A stretch of 64,000 nucleotides of DNA. Origin: Photobacterium iliopiscarium (GTDB lineage Bacteria > Pseudomonadota > Gammaproteobacteria > Enterobacterales > Vibrionaceae). Where the stretch lies: assembly GCF_003026395.1 (NCBI RefSeq), contig NZ_PYOO01000005.1:271459-335458 (forward strand), written 5' to 3'. Every line of letters begins with the position of its first letter. Position 1 is the first letter of the stretch. Position numbers and translations under genes: made by a program. Under the pieces are notes generated by a model, which worked only from the letters and a program-made list of their open reading frames with translations, was not told where the DNA came from and ran no database searches. Positions 35,742 through 45,575 of this stretch are shown here, in pieces.

Positions 35742-38357
35742 TTACTCCACTTCACCACAGAACTGTCCATTCTCTACGGTCAAACGGATACGAGTGATCG
35801 CCTCACGATGAGCAAGTCGGTTCAATAAAGCCAAAGAAACTGGAGGCAACATTTGCCCTTCAATAATCGCTTCTAGCATACGCGCACCGTTTTCAGCACG
35901 TGTCGCTCGACGTAAAATCTCTTCAATTAGACAATGATCGATTATTACTTCAGCTTTATAACGAGTTGCCAATAATTTCTCTAATCGTGATAACTTACTG
36001 CGAACAATCTGCTTCAATACCTCCTTATCAAGTGGTAGATATGGTACGACTTCCATGCGAGCTAATAATGCGGGCTTAAAAAATGCAGCCAATTCTGGGT
36101 ACATTTTTTCTTCTAGTAATTCTGGCTGCTCGGCATAATCAACAATAGTTTGATAGCCAAGATTTGAGGTTAAGAAGAACACAATATTCTGGCAATCAAT
36201 AACACGACCTTCACCATCCGCTAATTCGCCTTTATCAAACGCTTGATAAAACAAATTCAATACTTCGGGGTGTGCTTTTTCAACTTCATCGAGCAATACA
36301 ATCGAATAAGGCATTTTGCGCATAGCTTCCGTTAATACGCCACCTTCACCGAAACCAACATAACCAGGAGGAGAGCCAATTAAACGAGAGACTGTATGCT
36401 TCTCTTGATACTCAGACATATTGATGGTGGTTAAGAATTGTTGACCACCATAGAGTTGCTCTGCCAATTGTATGACAGTTTCTGTTTTACCGACGCCGCT
36501 AGGCCCGACTAATAAAAAAGCCCCTTTAGGCCGTCCTGGACGACGAAGATCTGCACGAGCAGTTAACAAATGACGATGAATACCTGCAATCGCAACATCT
36601 TGACCTTTAATCGCTTCGCCTAAAATACGAGGTAATTCAGTTATTTTAGTTAATTCATCGGTATTCATCTGATCAACAGGTACTCCTGTCCAATCAGCAA
36701 TAACTTGAGCAATTTGCGCTGCATCTACTTCTGGATAAATAAGCAATTTATCATGTGGAATTAGCTCAAGTTGAACATAAAGATCTACTAACCTATTTCG
36801 TAATTCATCAGCAGATAACTCAGGCTTATCCGTTACTGCTATTAATTCAGGAAAAAGAACCTGTCGACGCGTCTCAATAATATCAGTCACTAGTATTTTC
36901 TGTTGTTGCCATGCTTGATACAACGACTCACATTCAGCTTGTTCTGTATTTTCAGTTTCAATCAAAACAGCTAAACGATCTTCATCTATCGATAATCCTA
37001 ATTGCTGCTCGCGATGGATCATCTTTATTTCTAACTGGCGCTGATAATAACGGCTCTCTATTTCTGAAATACGTCGTGGTGGCGCACTTAAATTAATTGC
37101 GATACGCGCACAAGCGGTATCTAACACATCAATCGCTTTATCGGGTAGTTGACGCCCAGACACATAACGAGCTGACAACTCAGCCGCTGCACGTAAAGCA
37201 TCATCACTAATCAATACATTGTGTGCATTTTCATAAACACTATGAAGACCACGCATAATATCAACAGCTTGCTCTGTTGTTGGCTCATCCAGTTTTACTA
37301 ATTGAAAACGACGCGTTAATGCAGGATCTTTTTCAAAATACTTCTTATATTCTTTCCATGTGGTCGCCGCAATCGTACAAAGTTCACCACGAGCTAAAGC
37401 TGGTTTCAGTAAATTAGCAGCATCACCACCACCTTCTTGATTACCAGCCCCTATCATTGTATGGGCCTCATCAATAAATAAAATGATAGGGGTCGCCGAA
37501 TGCTTTACCTCATCTAATACTGATTTTAGACGTTTTTCGAATTCACCCTTAACCGAAGCGCCCGCTTGCATTAAACCTAGGTCAAGTGCCCACAATTCTA
37601 CTTGTTGCAGTGATTCTGGTACTTTTCCTGCTACAATGCGCGAAGCAAGCCCTTCAATAACGGCACTTTTACCAACACCTGCATCACCCACAACAATTGG
37701 ATTGTTTTTACGACGACGACACAAAATATCAATAATTAAATTAATTTCATTATCACGACAAAGCACAGGATCTAATTTTCCTTGACGAGCTTGTTCAGTG
37801 AAATTTGAACAAAAACGAGCAAGAGTACTATTGTCATGACCTAAAACTGCCGTCGCTTTTCCTGACGTCGAATCAATCACAGCGGTCTCAGATGACTCCA
37901 CGACTAAAGACGCAAATTGTTTACGAAATGATTCACGATTAATATTTTCAAACGCTTTAATTAAATTGAAGGCCAAATAACGATCAGGACGAATTAATGC
38001 CGTTAAAAATATAATACCTGAACGTAATTCAACTTCATTCATTTCAGTTGATGCAAGTAACCATGCTTCTTGTAATAACTCCACCAGCAAAGGTGAAAAA
38101 GAAGGATAAGTATCGTTACCTATTTCATGTGGCATTGCATCACCACACATTTGCTTAATAATGTCATTATTTAAGCCAGCATGGTTTATTAAAACTCGCA
38201 CATCAGATAATGGGTTTTCTAAAAGAGAAAATAAAAAATGTTCAAAAGTAACCTCATTACTTTCACGGCTCATACACAATGCTGCCGCTTGTTCTAATGC
38301 AAGTTTGGTTTGTGCGTTTAATTTATTAATTAGCACAGGAAGTTCAATTCTGATCAC
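35742..38357 (-). CDS. clpV: T6SS sheath-recycling ATPase ClpV (TssH)
   Basis: An 871-residue AAA+ disaggregase with an N-terminal Clp repeat domain (about 1-150), a first AAA+ domain with GDAGVGKS (224-231), a middle helical segment (about 410-530) and a second AAA+ domain with GPSGVGKT. ClpV extracts contracted TssB-TssC sheath for reuse. It lacks the ClpP-binding loop, as expected. Position between tssL and vasH matches V. cholerae vasG. Confidence 0.95.
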   Translation of the reverse strand: MIRIELPVLINKLNAQTKLALEQAAALCMSRESNEVTFEHFLFSLLENPLSDVRVLINHAGLNNDIIKQMCGDAMPHEIGNDTYPSFSPLLVELLQEAWLLASTEMNEVELRSGIIFLTALIRPDRYLAFNLIKAFENINRESFRKQFASLVVESSETAVIDSTSGKATAVLGHDNSTLARFCSNFTEQARQGKLDPVLCRDNEINLIIDILCRRRKNNPIVVGDAGVGKSAVIEGLASRIVAGKVPESLQQVELWALDLGLMQAGASVKGEFEKRLKSVLDEVKHSATPIILFIDEAHTMIGAGNQEGGGDAANLLKPALARGELCTIAATTWKEYKKYFEKDPALTRRFQLVKLDEPTTEQAVDIMRGLHSVYENAHNVLISDDALRAAAELSARYVSGRQLPDKAIDVLDTACARIAINLSAPPRRISEIESRYYQRQLEIKMIHREQQLGLSIDEDRLAVLIETENTEQAECESLYQAWQQQKILVTDIIETRRQVLFPELIAVTDKPELSADELRNRLVDLYVQLELIPHDKLLIYPEVDAAQIAQVIADWTGVPVDQMNTDELTKITELPRILGEAIKGQDVAIAGIHRHLLTARADLRRPGRPKGAFLLVGPSGVGKTETVIQLAEQLYGGQQFLTTINMSEYQEKHTVSRLIGSPPGYVGFGEGGVLTEAMRKMPYSIVLLDEVEKAHPEVLNLFYQAFDKGELADGEGRVIDCQNIVFFLTSNLGYQTIVDYAEQPELLEEKMYPELAAFFKPALLARMEVVPYLPLDKEVLKQIVRSKLSRLEKLLATRYKAEVIIDHCLIEEILRRATRAENGARMLEAIIEGQMLPPVSLALLNRLAHREAITRIRLTVENGQFCGEVE

Positions 38358-38366
38358 GGTAATATC

Positions 38367-39161
38367 CTATTGAAGAATGTGATTAAGCTGCGTTAAAACA
38401 TCGATTGATTTATTATTTAATAAAACTGAATACACAATAAAAATAACTATCCAAGATAAAGAAAATCCAGAAAATATAGTCCAAAGAGGTATTTGCTTGG
38501 TTAACTTATATTTTTTAGCAGCCACGTGCTCTGTAGCAAATGTTAAAGCCTGAGGCTCTTTATCTTTTAACCGACGCAAAATTTCATAAAGATTGGCAAT
38601 AACTTTATCAAAAGCTTCTTTACCGTTATTCATTACCTTATATCTACCTTCAAAACCTAATGTTAGGCAAAGATAGATAAACATAAGTAACTCTTGGTAT
38701 CGTTCTGGTTCTGCCTCTAGCCGTGAAAGAACAGAAAAAACTTTTTCTCCGCCCCATGTTTCATTATGAAACCGAGTTAACAATGAATGTTCAGCCCAAG
38801 CACTATCCGCCCCCCAAGAGGTACTCATTACTGCTTCATCAATAAATGAACATAGAATATAACGATAAGCTAAAATAACAGCATGCTCATGATCGGCTTC
38901 GGTTAGCTCAACGTCAATCGCTTTAATTTCTTCAACGGCTTGATGATAAATTGCTTCAATATTATCGCAGCTTCCCAAATGACGAATACGTAAAGCCATA
39001 CCTAATAACGGTGTCGCTGCATCAATAAATAAATTAATGCTATTACCACGTAGCTGAAACCAAAAATCTTGGTCTTGATTAATATTGTTTACATTATCAA
39101 ACAACAAATCATCATAGCTACTTTCGCGAATATGGTTAGCTTTCTTCATTACACTATCCAT
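38367..39161 (-). CDS. tssL: T6SS membrane complex protein TssL (DotU/VasF)
   Basis: A 264-residue DotU-type protein: cytoplasmic helical domain with 'RYILCSFIDEAVMSTSWGADSAWAEHSLLTRFHNETWGGEKVF' near residues 107-150 and 'LMFIYLCLTLGFEGRYKV', then a single C-terminal transmembrane segment (about 227-248). There is no C-terminal peptidoglycan-binding domain, so anchoring depends on TssM and TssJ. It lies five bases after tssK. Confidence 0.93.
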   Translation of the reverse strand: MDSVMKKANHIRESSYDDLLFDNVNNINQDQDFWFQLRGNSINLFIDAATPLLGMALRIRHLGSCDNIEAIYHQAVEEIKAIDVELTEADHEHAVILAYRYILCSFIDEAVMSTSWGADSAWAEHSLLTRFHNETWGGEKVFSVLSRLEAEPERYQELLMFIYLCLTLGFEGRYKVMNNGKEAFDKVIANLYEILRRLKDKEPQALTFATEHVAAKKYKLTKQIPLWTIFSGFSLSWIVIFIVYSVLLNNKSIDVLTQLNHILQ

Positions 39162-39166
39162 AGTAA

Positions 39167-40510
39167 TTAACTCCTAATCGCCCAAAATTGAAGATCAAGA
39201 TCAGGGAAATCACCCGCAACATGGAACGCAAAACCACTCGAATTAACAAACATTTCCCATGCTGCACTGGTCTTATCAAGCTGAAAATATGTATAACCAG
39301 CATGGTAAGGCAACTGACGCGGGGCAACAGGCAATGGTGATAATGGAACCCCTGGTAACTGCAAAGAAATAAGTTCACGTATTTTCTCAACAGATGCTAT
39401 TTTTGTTTGTTGCATAAATAGCTTACGCAATTCATCCTGAGGCATACGAGCACGAACCGCCAATATAAATTCTGCATCTGTAACAAGGTTAGTATCTTGA
39501 ATCGATGCCACCATAAGGCCATATTTACGCTTATGTAATTGGATTGATACCGCACGAGGTTCAAGTACAATACTTAACGCTTGGCGCAACATTGACATAA
39601 CCGGAATAAATGAGTATTCAGGCATATCATGATCATAACTACCAAACTCTGCTGCCACCCGACTTTCATCAGTAAATGTTGCAAGCTCGCCACAAATAGA
39701 CGTCAGCTCTTGATATAACACTTCCGGATGAACATTACGCAAATACGCAATATGCTGTAACTTAGGTTGAGTTCGGTTTAACATTTGCAATAACATGAAA
39801 TCAGCGACATCCGCGACCCCACCTTGGTTTGATAAGCCAATGCGTGACGCAATATTTTTTGCTCGCTCCCGCATTAATCCTGCAATTTCACCAATGAAGC
39901 GTTGCAAGCGAGGTACCGCTTTTACATTAAGGTGACAAGGAATGAAATTATCATCTAACATCACACTGCCATCTGGCCGTTTTTCTAAAATACGTGCGAT
40001 AGCAATAGAAGCATATGCACTACGATCATCTTTACTTAGCATTAACTTAATACTTGTCGAACTAACATCAATCAAACAACTATCACCTTGTATAGATTGA
40101 ATATCTCTCACTTCTTCGCGCTTCGATTTATACCGCATCATATTAGTAGAATCATTCCAACTTACTTCAGCCAGAGAATCACTACGTAACGGAATAGCTA
40201 AATAAATAATTTGATTCGCAAGAGAACTATCAATAATTTCTAATGCATCTGGTAATAAATCTTGCTGCGGAATATTAAACGATGTGCCATCAGGCATAAT
40301 TCCGACGACTCGTTCTATTGCAATACGACCAAAACTTAAGTATTCCAAATTTAAACTTAATTCTGTTATGCCATATAAATATAAACTAACAGAGTTAAGT
40401 CTTTCATCGATCACGCTTTCAAAATAGCGTTGCTGCTGTTGAAAATGTTGAGGCTTTATAAATAGCCCTTCATTCCATATAACTCGGCTTCTAGATGACA
40501 TATTACTCAA
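39167..40510 (-). CDS. tssK: T6SS baseplate protein TssK (VasE)
   Basis: A 447-residue protein with the TssK start 'RVIWNEGLFIKPQHFQQQQRYFE' and 'LPDALEIIDSSLANQIIYLAIPL'. TssK is the trimeric adaptor joining the baseplate to the TssJLM membrane complex, related to phage receptor-binding proteins. It overlaps the end of tssJ by eight bases. Length and order are standard. Confidence 0.93.
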   Translation of the reverse strand: MSNMSSRSRVIWNEGLFIKPQHFQQQQRYFESVIDERLNSVSLYLYGITELSLNLEYLSFGRIAIERVVGIMPDGTSFNIPQQDLLPDALEIIDSSLANQIIYLAIPLRSDSLAEVSWNDSTNMMRYKSKREEVRDIQSIQGDSCLIDVSSTSIKLMLSKDDRSAYASIAIARILEKRPDGSVMLDDNFIPCHLNVKAVPRLQRFIGEIAGLMRERAKNIASRIGLSNQGGVADVADFMLLQMLNRTQPKLQHIAYLRNVHPEVLYQELTSICGELATFTDESRVAAEFGSYDHDMPEYSFIPVMSMLRQALSIVLEPRAVSIQLHKRKYGLMVASIQDTNLVTDAEFILAVRARMPQDELRKLFMQQTKIASVEKIRELISLQLPGVPLSPLPVAPRQLPYHAGYTYFQLDKTSAAWEMFVNSSGFAFHVAGDFPDLDLQFWAIRS

Positions 40511-40985
40511 CCCTGTCCAACATCACTTGATTATTTTTTATGTAAATAAGTAGATGATAATCTCTACCCAATGTTTTTACTTTTACCGATTTTTTCCAGT
40601 CACTATGATCACTATCTGAAAAAAATGCCATTACACCGATATAACGAGTGTTTTCATCTAATTTTATTTTTTCAATAAATTTGAATTTATTGGGTAACAA
40701 AACATAATCATAGTCACCAACATAATTACTTTTTAATGCCTTTTTATAATCCAACGCTAATTGATCATAAGATGCCGAATTAAACATTGAATCATCTTCA
40801 AGTTCAAAAACTTTTAATTCAACAGAAGATGCTTCTTCATTATTATTTATATTTATAGAATCAGTGGTCACCATACTTATGGTTACGGTGCTAGGTTCTA
40901 AAGCTGGATCGTATTTAGAACTACATCCCACTAGAAATAATAACCATATATATATAACAGCATGCATCAAATAAGAGATCTTCAC
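40503..40985 (-). CDS. tssJ: T6SS outer-membrane lipoprotein TssJ (VasD)
   Basis: A 160-residue lipoprotein with signal segment 'HAVIYIWLLFLVGC' and lipobox cysteine at residue 21. The mature part contains 'VELKVFELEDDSMFNSASYDQLALDYKKAL', the TssJ beta-sandwich pattern. It anchors TssM to the outer membrane. It lies between fha and tssK as in V. cholerae. Confidence 0.9.
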   Translation of the reverse strand: MKISYLMHAVIYIWLLFLVGCSSKYDPALEPSTVTISMVTTDSININNNEEASSVELKVFELEDDSMFNSASYDQLALDYKKALKSNYVGDYDYVLLPNKFKFIEKIKLDENTRYIGVMAFFSDSDHSDWKKSVKVKTLGRDYHLLIYIKNNQVMLDRVE

Positions 40986-40988
40986 CGT

Positions 40989-42362
40989 CTATACCTCCTG
41001 CTGTTTCTCTCGCAGGTTCTTGTCATAAGACTGATCAAAAATTTCCCAAAATAACTTTTCAAAACCATGTTGACGATTTGATGTTAGTTCTTTGTGGTAA
41101 CTCTGATACATATCCCAAGCCCATGCTTCAGATGACACATTCATTGTTTGCCCTGGACGGCGATAACGTAAAAAACGACGCATTAAAACTTCAGGTGAAA
41201 AGGCTTGTATAATCTGATTTAAGGCATCATTAATCGCAATATGTACCGCTTCGTTATGATCTTTAACAGTACGTAAACTTTCTTCAATCGCAGCAGGAGC
41301 GGATAAATGCACTAAGCTACGCTGATTATCAAACATAACCTGTACGGTATCTTCATAAGTCAATCCTAATCGCAGAGGATTATCTTCAATCGGTTGTAGG
41401 TTTTTGTTCATTACACCATAGCGACTAGTATTGACCTGTTGGTGAAGTTCAATCAGTCCTTTTACCGCAGCCTGTAATGACGCTCCTATTTCTTCAGAAA
41501 GCATTTGCATTTCAGCAAGATTATCACTGTTACTTGTTCGTACACCCAACCCACGAAATAATGGACCTGTTAATAAATGATTTTCGTCATTTATTACGGT
41601 AGATTGATTATTGGAGTAAGAAAAGTTCCGACTCATTTCCTCTTCAAGTAAATCCAGCGTGTTATCGTCCATTATCTTATCCTTGTTAATATATGTTGCT
41701 GCGGTGAATGACGTTGAATCCTCATATGGATTCGATTTAAAGCCACTCAACGAAATAGCTGAAGTGGGATCACGGTCGGTATCTGCTTGAATTGTCCTAT
41801 CATGACCAAACCACTGCTGTTGACTATCGAGTAATGATTCGGTCTTCGATTGCGAATGCTGTAGCGCCGATTCAGTCTCTAGATTGCGTCTTAATACATC
41901 TAATGCCGTTAAAGGATCATCAATAGACAACTCTTTTTCTTCAACTGTTAAATCTAGCTCTTCACCAAACAAATCAAGATGTTTTGAGTCAGAGATCATA
42001 TGTTCTATGTCTCTATCCCTGTCACTAAAGGTATTATCTATAGAGACACGAATCATATAAGGACCAAGGGAGATAACATCATTTTCATTTAATCGAGCAT
42101 GTTTATCCCAACCAATAGCCATTCGAGCGTCATTAATATACGTTTGGTTAGAAACATCTGTTATACAAAAATATCCATCTATTAATGAGATACGACAATG
42201 AGTAGACTCTAACCTTCCTTTACGATCTGTAAGGCACCAGTCACTTGACGAGCTTGAACCAATCGTTCCACCGTCAGCAATAAACTCTTTTGTTGCAGAT
42301 AAACCTGGTTCTAAATACTGTGTATTAGTGATTTTTAATTTCAGTAGTGTTTGTTCAGCCAT
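40989..42362 (-). CDS. tagH: T6SS FHA-domain protein (Fha/TagH, VasC)
   Basis: A 457-residue cytoplasmic protein with an N-terminal forkhead-associated domain ('GGTIGSSSSSDWCLTDRKGRLESTHCRISL', 'ARLNENDVISLGPYMIRVS') that can bind phosphothreonine, a low-complexity middle, and a C-terminal TagH-type helical domain ('FSPEVLMRRFLRYRRPGQTMN...AWAWDMYQSYHKELT'). The start at 42362 has AAAAGGAT ahead; the frame runs further upstream but only into tssG. No PpkA/PppA kinase-phosphatase pair is present in the cluster. Confidence 0.9.
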   Translation of the reverse strand: MAEQTLLKLKITNTQYLEPGLSATKEFIADGGTIGSSSSSDWCLTDRKGRLESTHCRISLIDGYFCITDVSNQTYINDARMAIGWDKHARLNENDVISLGPYMIRVSIDNTFSDRDRDIEHMISDSKHLDLFGEELDLTVEEKELSIDDPLTALDVLRRNLETESALQHSQSKTESLLDSQQQWFGHDRTIQADTDRDPTSAISLSGFKSNPYEDSTSFTAATYINKDKIMDDNTLDLLEEEMSRNFSYSNNQSTVINDENHLLTGPLFRGLGVRTSNSDNLAEMQMLSEEIGASLQAAVKGLIELHQQVNTSRYGVMNKNLQPIEDNPLRLGLTYEDTVQVMFDNQRSLVHLSAPAAIEESLRTVKDHNEAVHIAINDALNQIIQAFSPEVLMRRFLRYRRPGQTMNVSSEAWAWDMYQSYHKELTSNRQHGFEKLFWEIFDQSYDKNLREKQQEV

Positions 42363-42375
42363 GCGTTTATCCTTT

Positions 42376-43401
42376 TTACTGACGAACTTGAATACAAACG
42401 TTACGATCTTTATCAACTTGACCTAAAAAAGAGGACCAACCTAGCGACATTGTTGAATTTTTCCCTAACTTTAATAATGGCACTTCGTCTTCTTTGAGTT
42501 CTAACTCCAAATCAAATGCCATCTGCTCACGAAGAATGAATTCAACTAGCTTACAAAATGATTGATATTCTTTACCCGAAGGCAAAAAATCGTTAAATCG
42601 TTTTTGAGTCAACCCTTTAATTTCAATAACAAATTTACCAGTGCAATCTCGAACTGTTGAACCGATGATCGTACTTTCACCTAACGCACTGTTTGCCATA
42701 CCGAGACACATACGCTGATGAGAAGGAATCACCACACTACGCTCTTCCCACTGCCGAATAGAAACATCCTCTAAATCAAAACAATGTGAAATAATCCCAG
42801 CAACAACTTGAGGAGATCGACTTCTGCCGGCTAATGTACCTGCATAAGACAGCATCTTTCCCCAGTTAATAGCCGTTTCACCACGTAATTCATCATCAGC
42901 AAGACCAACAAAAGCAAATAATTGTGATGAAAATCCGTCACTTGCATTTTCTTGAAAACGAATGTAATAGCGGTATTTACGCCAAATACGATAAACCAAC
43001 GCCAATAACCGATTATTAAAAAAATCAAGAAAATGACGACGTACACCGGTTTCACTTTCTGTCGCTATTTGTTCAAGTAAAAACCCAGGCAGAGGCGATT
43101 GCGCACCATTTAGTCCAAAAAAATTAGTTTCAATACAAAAGCCGCCTTGCTCTAATAACTCTAATTTTGAAATATCGCTAGCCGCAAACCCTAAACTCGG
43201 ATTAGCTTTAAACAATAAACGACAATTAGTTTCCCAACCTTCACTATCAGGATCTTGATCCGCTAAACGTTGTAATAACTCAACTAATTGATAAAAATCA
43301 TAAGAGCGAGCTTGTTGTTGTAATATCGCTACTTTTTCTGATGTTAAATCGATATCATCAAACATTAAATCAAGGGTTGTAGACCCACTTGCGTTCCCCA
43401 T
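42376..43401 (-). CDS. tssG: T6SS baseplate protein TssG (VasB)
   Basis: A 341-residue TssG: 'SYDFYQLVELLQRLADQDPDSEGW' near residue 33, 'NFFGLNGAQSPLPGFLLEQI' near residue 95 and 'FLDFFNNRLLALVYRIWRKYRY'. TssG forms a wedge of the baseplate with TssF, TssE and TssK. The start ATG at 43401 overlaps the end of tssF by 37 bases and has AGGA ahead; a start at 43365 would have no ribosome site. Confidence 0.92.
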   Translation of the reverse strand: MGNASGSTTLDLMFDDIDLTSEKVAILQQQARSYDFYQLVELLQRLADQDPDSEGWETNCRLLFKANPSLGFAASDISKLELLEQGGFCIETNFFGLNGAQSPLPGFLLEQIATESETGVRRHFLDFFNNRLLALVYRIWRKYRYYIRFQENASDGFSSQLFAFVGLADDELRGETAINWGKMLSYAGTLAGRSRSPQVVAGIISHCFDLEDVSIRQWEERSVVIPSHQRMCLGMANSALGESTIIGSTVRDCTGKFVIEIKGLTQKRFNDFLPSGKEYQSFCKLVEFILREQMAFDLELELKEDEVPLLKLGKNSTMSLGWSSFLGQVDKDRNVCIQVRQ

Positions 43402-45137
43402 GAATACTGTTCCTGATTCACACTATTAATCACAATAAGCTCATGAAATGAATTTATGCTGGCATATAAGGAAAAAAATCGGCTCAATACACTGCCAAAT
43501 AAATACAAATCACCTTCAGAACTGAAAGCCTCTTGATTAAGCTCTAACTCAGATTGTAAACCCCTGACAGGTAACCCTTTGATAATTCTATCTATTGGTT
43601 TAGATGTTATTTTTACAATTCCATCAAGACGTTGTTTTGAAACACGCTCAGCTTGTCGATCAACAAGTGCTCTAAAATCATATGCACGTAACACAGAACA
43701 CAATGCATCTTTCGATAATAATGAAAGATAATTAAGTGATAAATTAGAAATCAACGTCCACAATAAACTGCCATCTAAAGTCGGCCTTAAAGGTTGCGTT
43801 GGCTCCGTAATATTAAAAAAAGTCGCAAACGATGGTGAACTATTGGTCGGAACACAAATATCCCCCAAACCTAATTCCAACGGTAACTGTCTATTAGTAC
43901 AAGTTAGTTGTAATGAGATAGCTTCACTAAATCCGATCCCTTGAGTTTCATCACCACGCACAAACGAAATATAATGATCAAAACCATTATTACGCATACT
44001 GTCTTTAACTCTGGCACGATAATAAAGAGCTAAGCGATGACGAGAACGCTCAATTTCATGCTGAAAGCTTTCAAAAGCGGTATAAACTCGTTTTTGACCT
44101 CGCACTCGCGACTCATGTGCTTCTTGTCTACCTTGTACATGATCAATACTAAATATCTCAAAATGTGCAGGAAAACGACTTGACGGTATGATCTTATATT
44201 CAGAACGTTTTCCCGTAAGATCGATAGGATCAGCATCGTGAGCAAATAAATTAATGACGGGTGTACAAAATAATTTAAAACATTCGTCACGAACACGAAC
44301 ATCCGTAGGCAATGTCTTTGAAAATACAAACCGAATATGGAACACCTTCCCCATATCTGAAGTAATAAAGCGATCTAGATTTTCTACATCACCAAATAAA
44401 AACGCATCAGGAAACGTTAAATATTCTTGTAAAATTCGATAACCTTCATACACATTCTTTGGATATGGCATCACCGCATCAGCACTATCAAAACCACGGC
44501 TTCTAAAATGTGATGCCGGAATAGAAAACTGCTTATCGCCACAGATTAATTCAATATGTGATAAATAATGATTCAGCCATAAATAAAGCATCTGTGCACT
44601 GTAATGCTGACCACCAAGAAAAAACTGCAATGTTTTAAGATTAATATCAGCTAAACTTTGCTCACCTAACACATTTAATTGCAAATCAATAGTCGATGAT
44701 TCGCGACTATGTGTCGTCATCACATCAGTAAGCTTTAATGGATAAATATCTATATCCCGACACGTTTTAAATCGACATACAGTTTCAGCCACAGGTCCAC
44801 TATCAACATCAGTATTGGCTTTAATTATTTGACGAACACTGATCGCTTTTTCGATCGGTAAAAACTGAACAATACTAAAACTAGGTACTGGCCGTAAATA
44901 ATTGGGCCATAGCATATTAATAATCGAGTGTGTTAACTCTGGAAATTCATCCTCGACCTTTTCCCGTAAGCGAGCTGTTAAAAAAGCAAATCCTTCTAAT
45001 AACCGTTCAACATCTGGATCTGTATTTTTCCCTTGCAAAAAACGGGATAGCTGGGGATGCACTTCTGTAAAAGCTCCCCCTTGCTCTTTTAAAAAAGCCA
45101 GTTCATCTCTAAAGTATTTTTCTTGTGACAAAGTCAA
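43365..45137 (-). CDS. tssF: T6SS baseplate protein TssF (VasA)
   Basis: A 590-residue TssF with the typical start 'EKYFRDELAFLKEQGGAFTEVHPQLSRFL' and 'DPDVERLLEGFAFLTARLREKVEDEFPELTHSIINMLWPNYLRPVPS'. TssF pairs with TssG in the baseplate wedge. ATGA overlap with tssE shows coupling. Confidence 0.93.
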   Translation of the reverse strand: MTLSQEKYFRDELAFLKEQGGAFTEVHPQLSRFLQGKNTDPDVERLLEGFAFLTARLREKVEDEFPELTHSIINMLWPNYLRPVPSFSIVQFLPIEKAISVRQIIKANTDVDSGPVAETVCRFKTCRDIDIYPLKLTDVMTTHSRESSTIDLQLNVLGEQSLADINLKTLQFFLGGQHYSAQMLYLWLNHYLSHIELICGDKQFSIPASHFRSRGFDSADAVMPYPKNVYEGYRILQEYLTFPDAFLFGDVENLDRFITSDMGKVFHIRFVFSKTLPTDVRVRDECFKLFCTPVINLFAHDADPIDLTGKRSEYKIIPSSRFPAHFEIFSIDHVQGRQEAHESRVRGQKRVYTAFESFQHEIERSRHRLALYYRARVKDSMRNNGFDHYISFVRGDETQGIGFSEAISLQLTCTNRQLPLELGLGDICVPTNSSPSFATFFNITEPTQPLRPTLDGSLLWTLISNLSLNYLSLLSKDALCSVLRAYDFRALVDRQAERVSKQRLDGIVKITSKPIDRIIKGLPVRGLQSELELNQEAFSSEGDLYLFGSVLSRFFSLYASINSFHELIVINSVNQEQYSWGTQVGLQPLI

Positions 45138-45571
45138 ATTACTCGGTATTTACGACAGTTATCCAATAGCAAATCAATACGTACTGATTCATGCAGCGCA
45201 CTAGAATTTATGCTTGCTGTGATATGGAAAAAAATATTTAACGGACTTCCATTATCAGGTACATATCGGATATCAATCTGTTTTAATCGCGGCTCATAAC
45301 ACTCAAGACAACGCTGAATGGCTGATTTAATCTGAAATGCTAAATCATGTGTTCCCAATGCTGCATCATTAAAATCAATCAAACCTAACTGTGGCGCACT
45401 CATTGCTTCACCAAGTCGGCTGTTAAGCAATTGCGCCACATTTCGTTTAATTGAATCTAATATTTGCTTCGTGTCAGGAGCTTTCGTCATTGTCATTTGA
45501 GGTGCATCAGTCTCTAATCGTTCAAAGAGACTGACACCATAAGCCCTATCTGCTAGCTCAATATAAGACAT
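45134..45571 (-). CDS. tssE: T6SS baseplate protein TssE (gp25-like)
   Basis: A 145-residue gp25-like protein: 'LFERLETDAPQM', 'DSIKRNVAQLLNSRLGEAMSAPQLGLIDFND' and 'IDIRYVPDN'. It starts the sheath on the baseplate. It lies five bases after tssC in the operon. Length is standard. Confidence 0.92.
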   Translation of the reverse strand: MSYIELADRAYGVSLFERLETDAPQMTMTKAPDTKQILDSIKRNVAQLLNSRLGEAMSAPQLGLIDFNDAALGTHDLAFQIKSAIQRCLECYEPRLKQIDIRYVPDNGSPLNIFFHITASINSSALHESVRIDLLLDNCRKYRVI

Positions 45572-45575
45572 TCAG

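Noticed and set aside
44030..44329. A 99-codon frame inside tssF
   Set aside because: It overlaps a conserved T6SS gene in another frame and shows no independent support.
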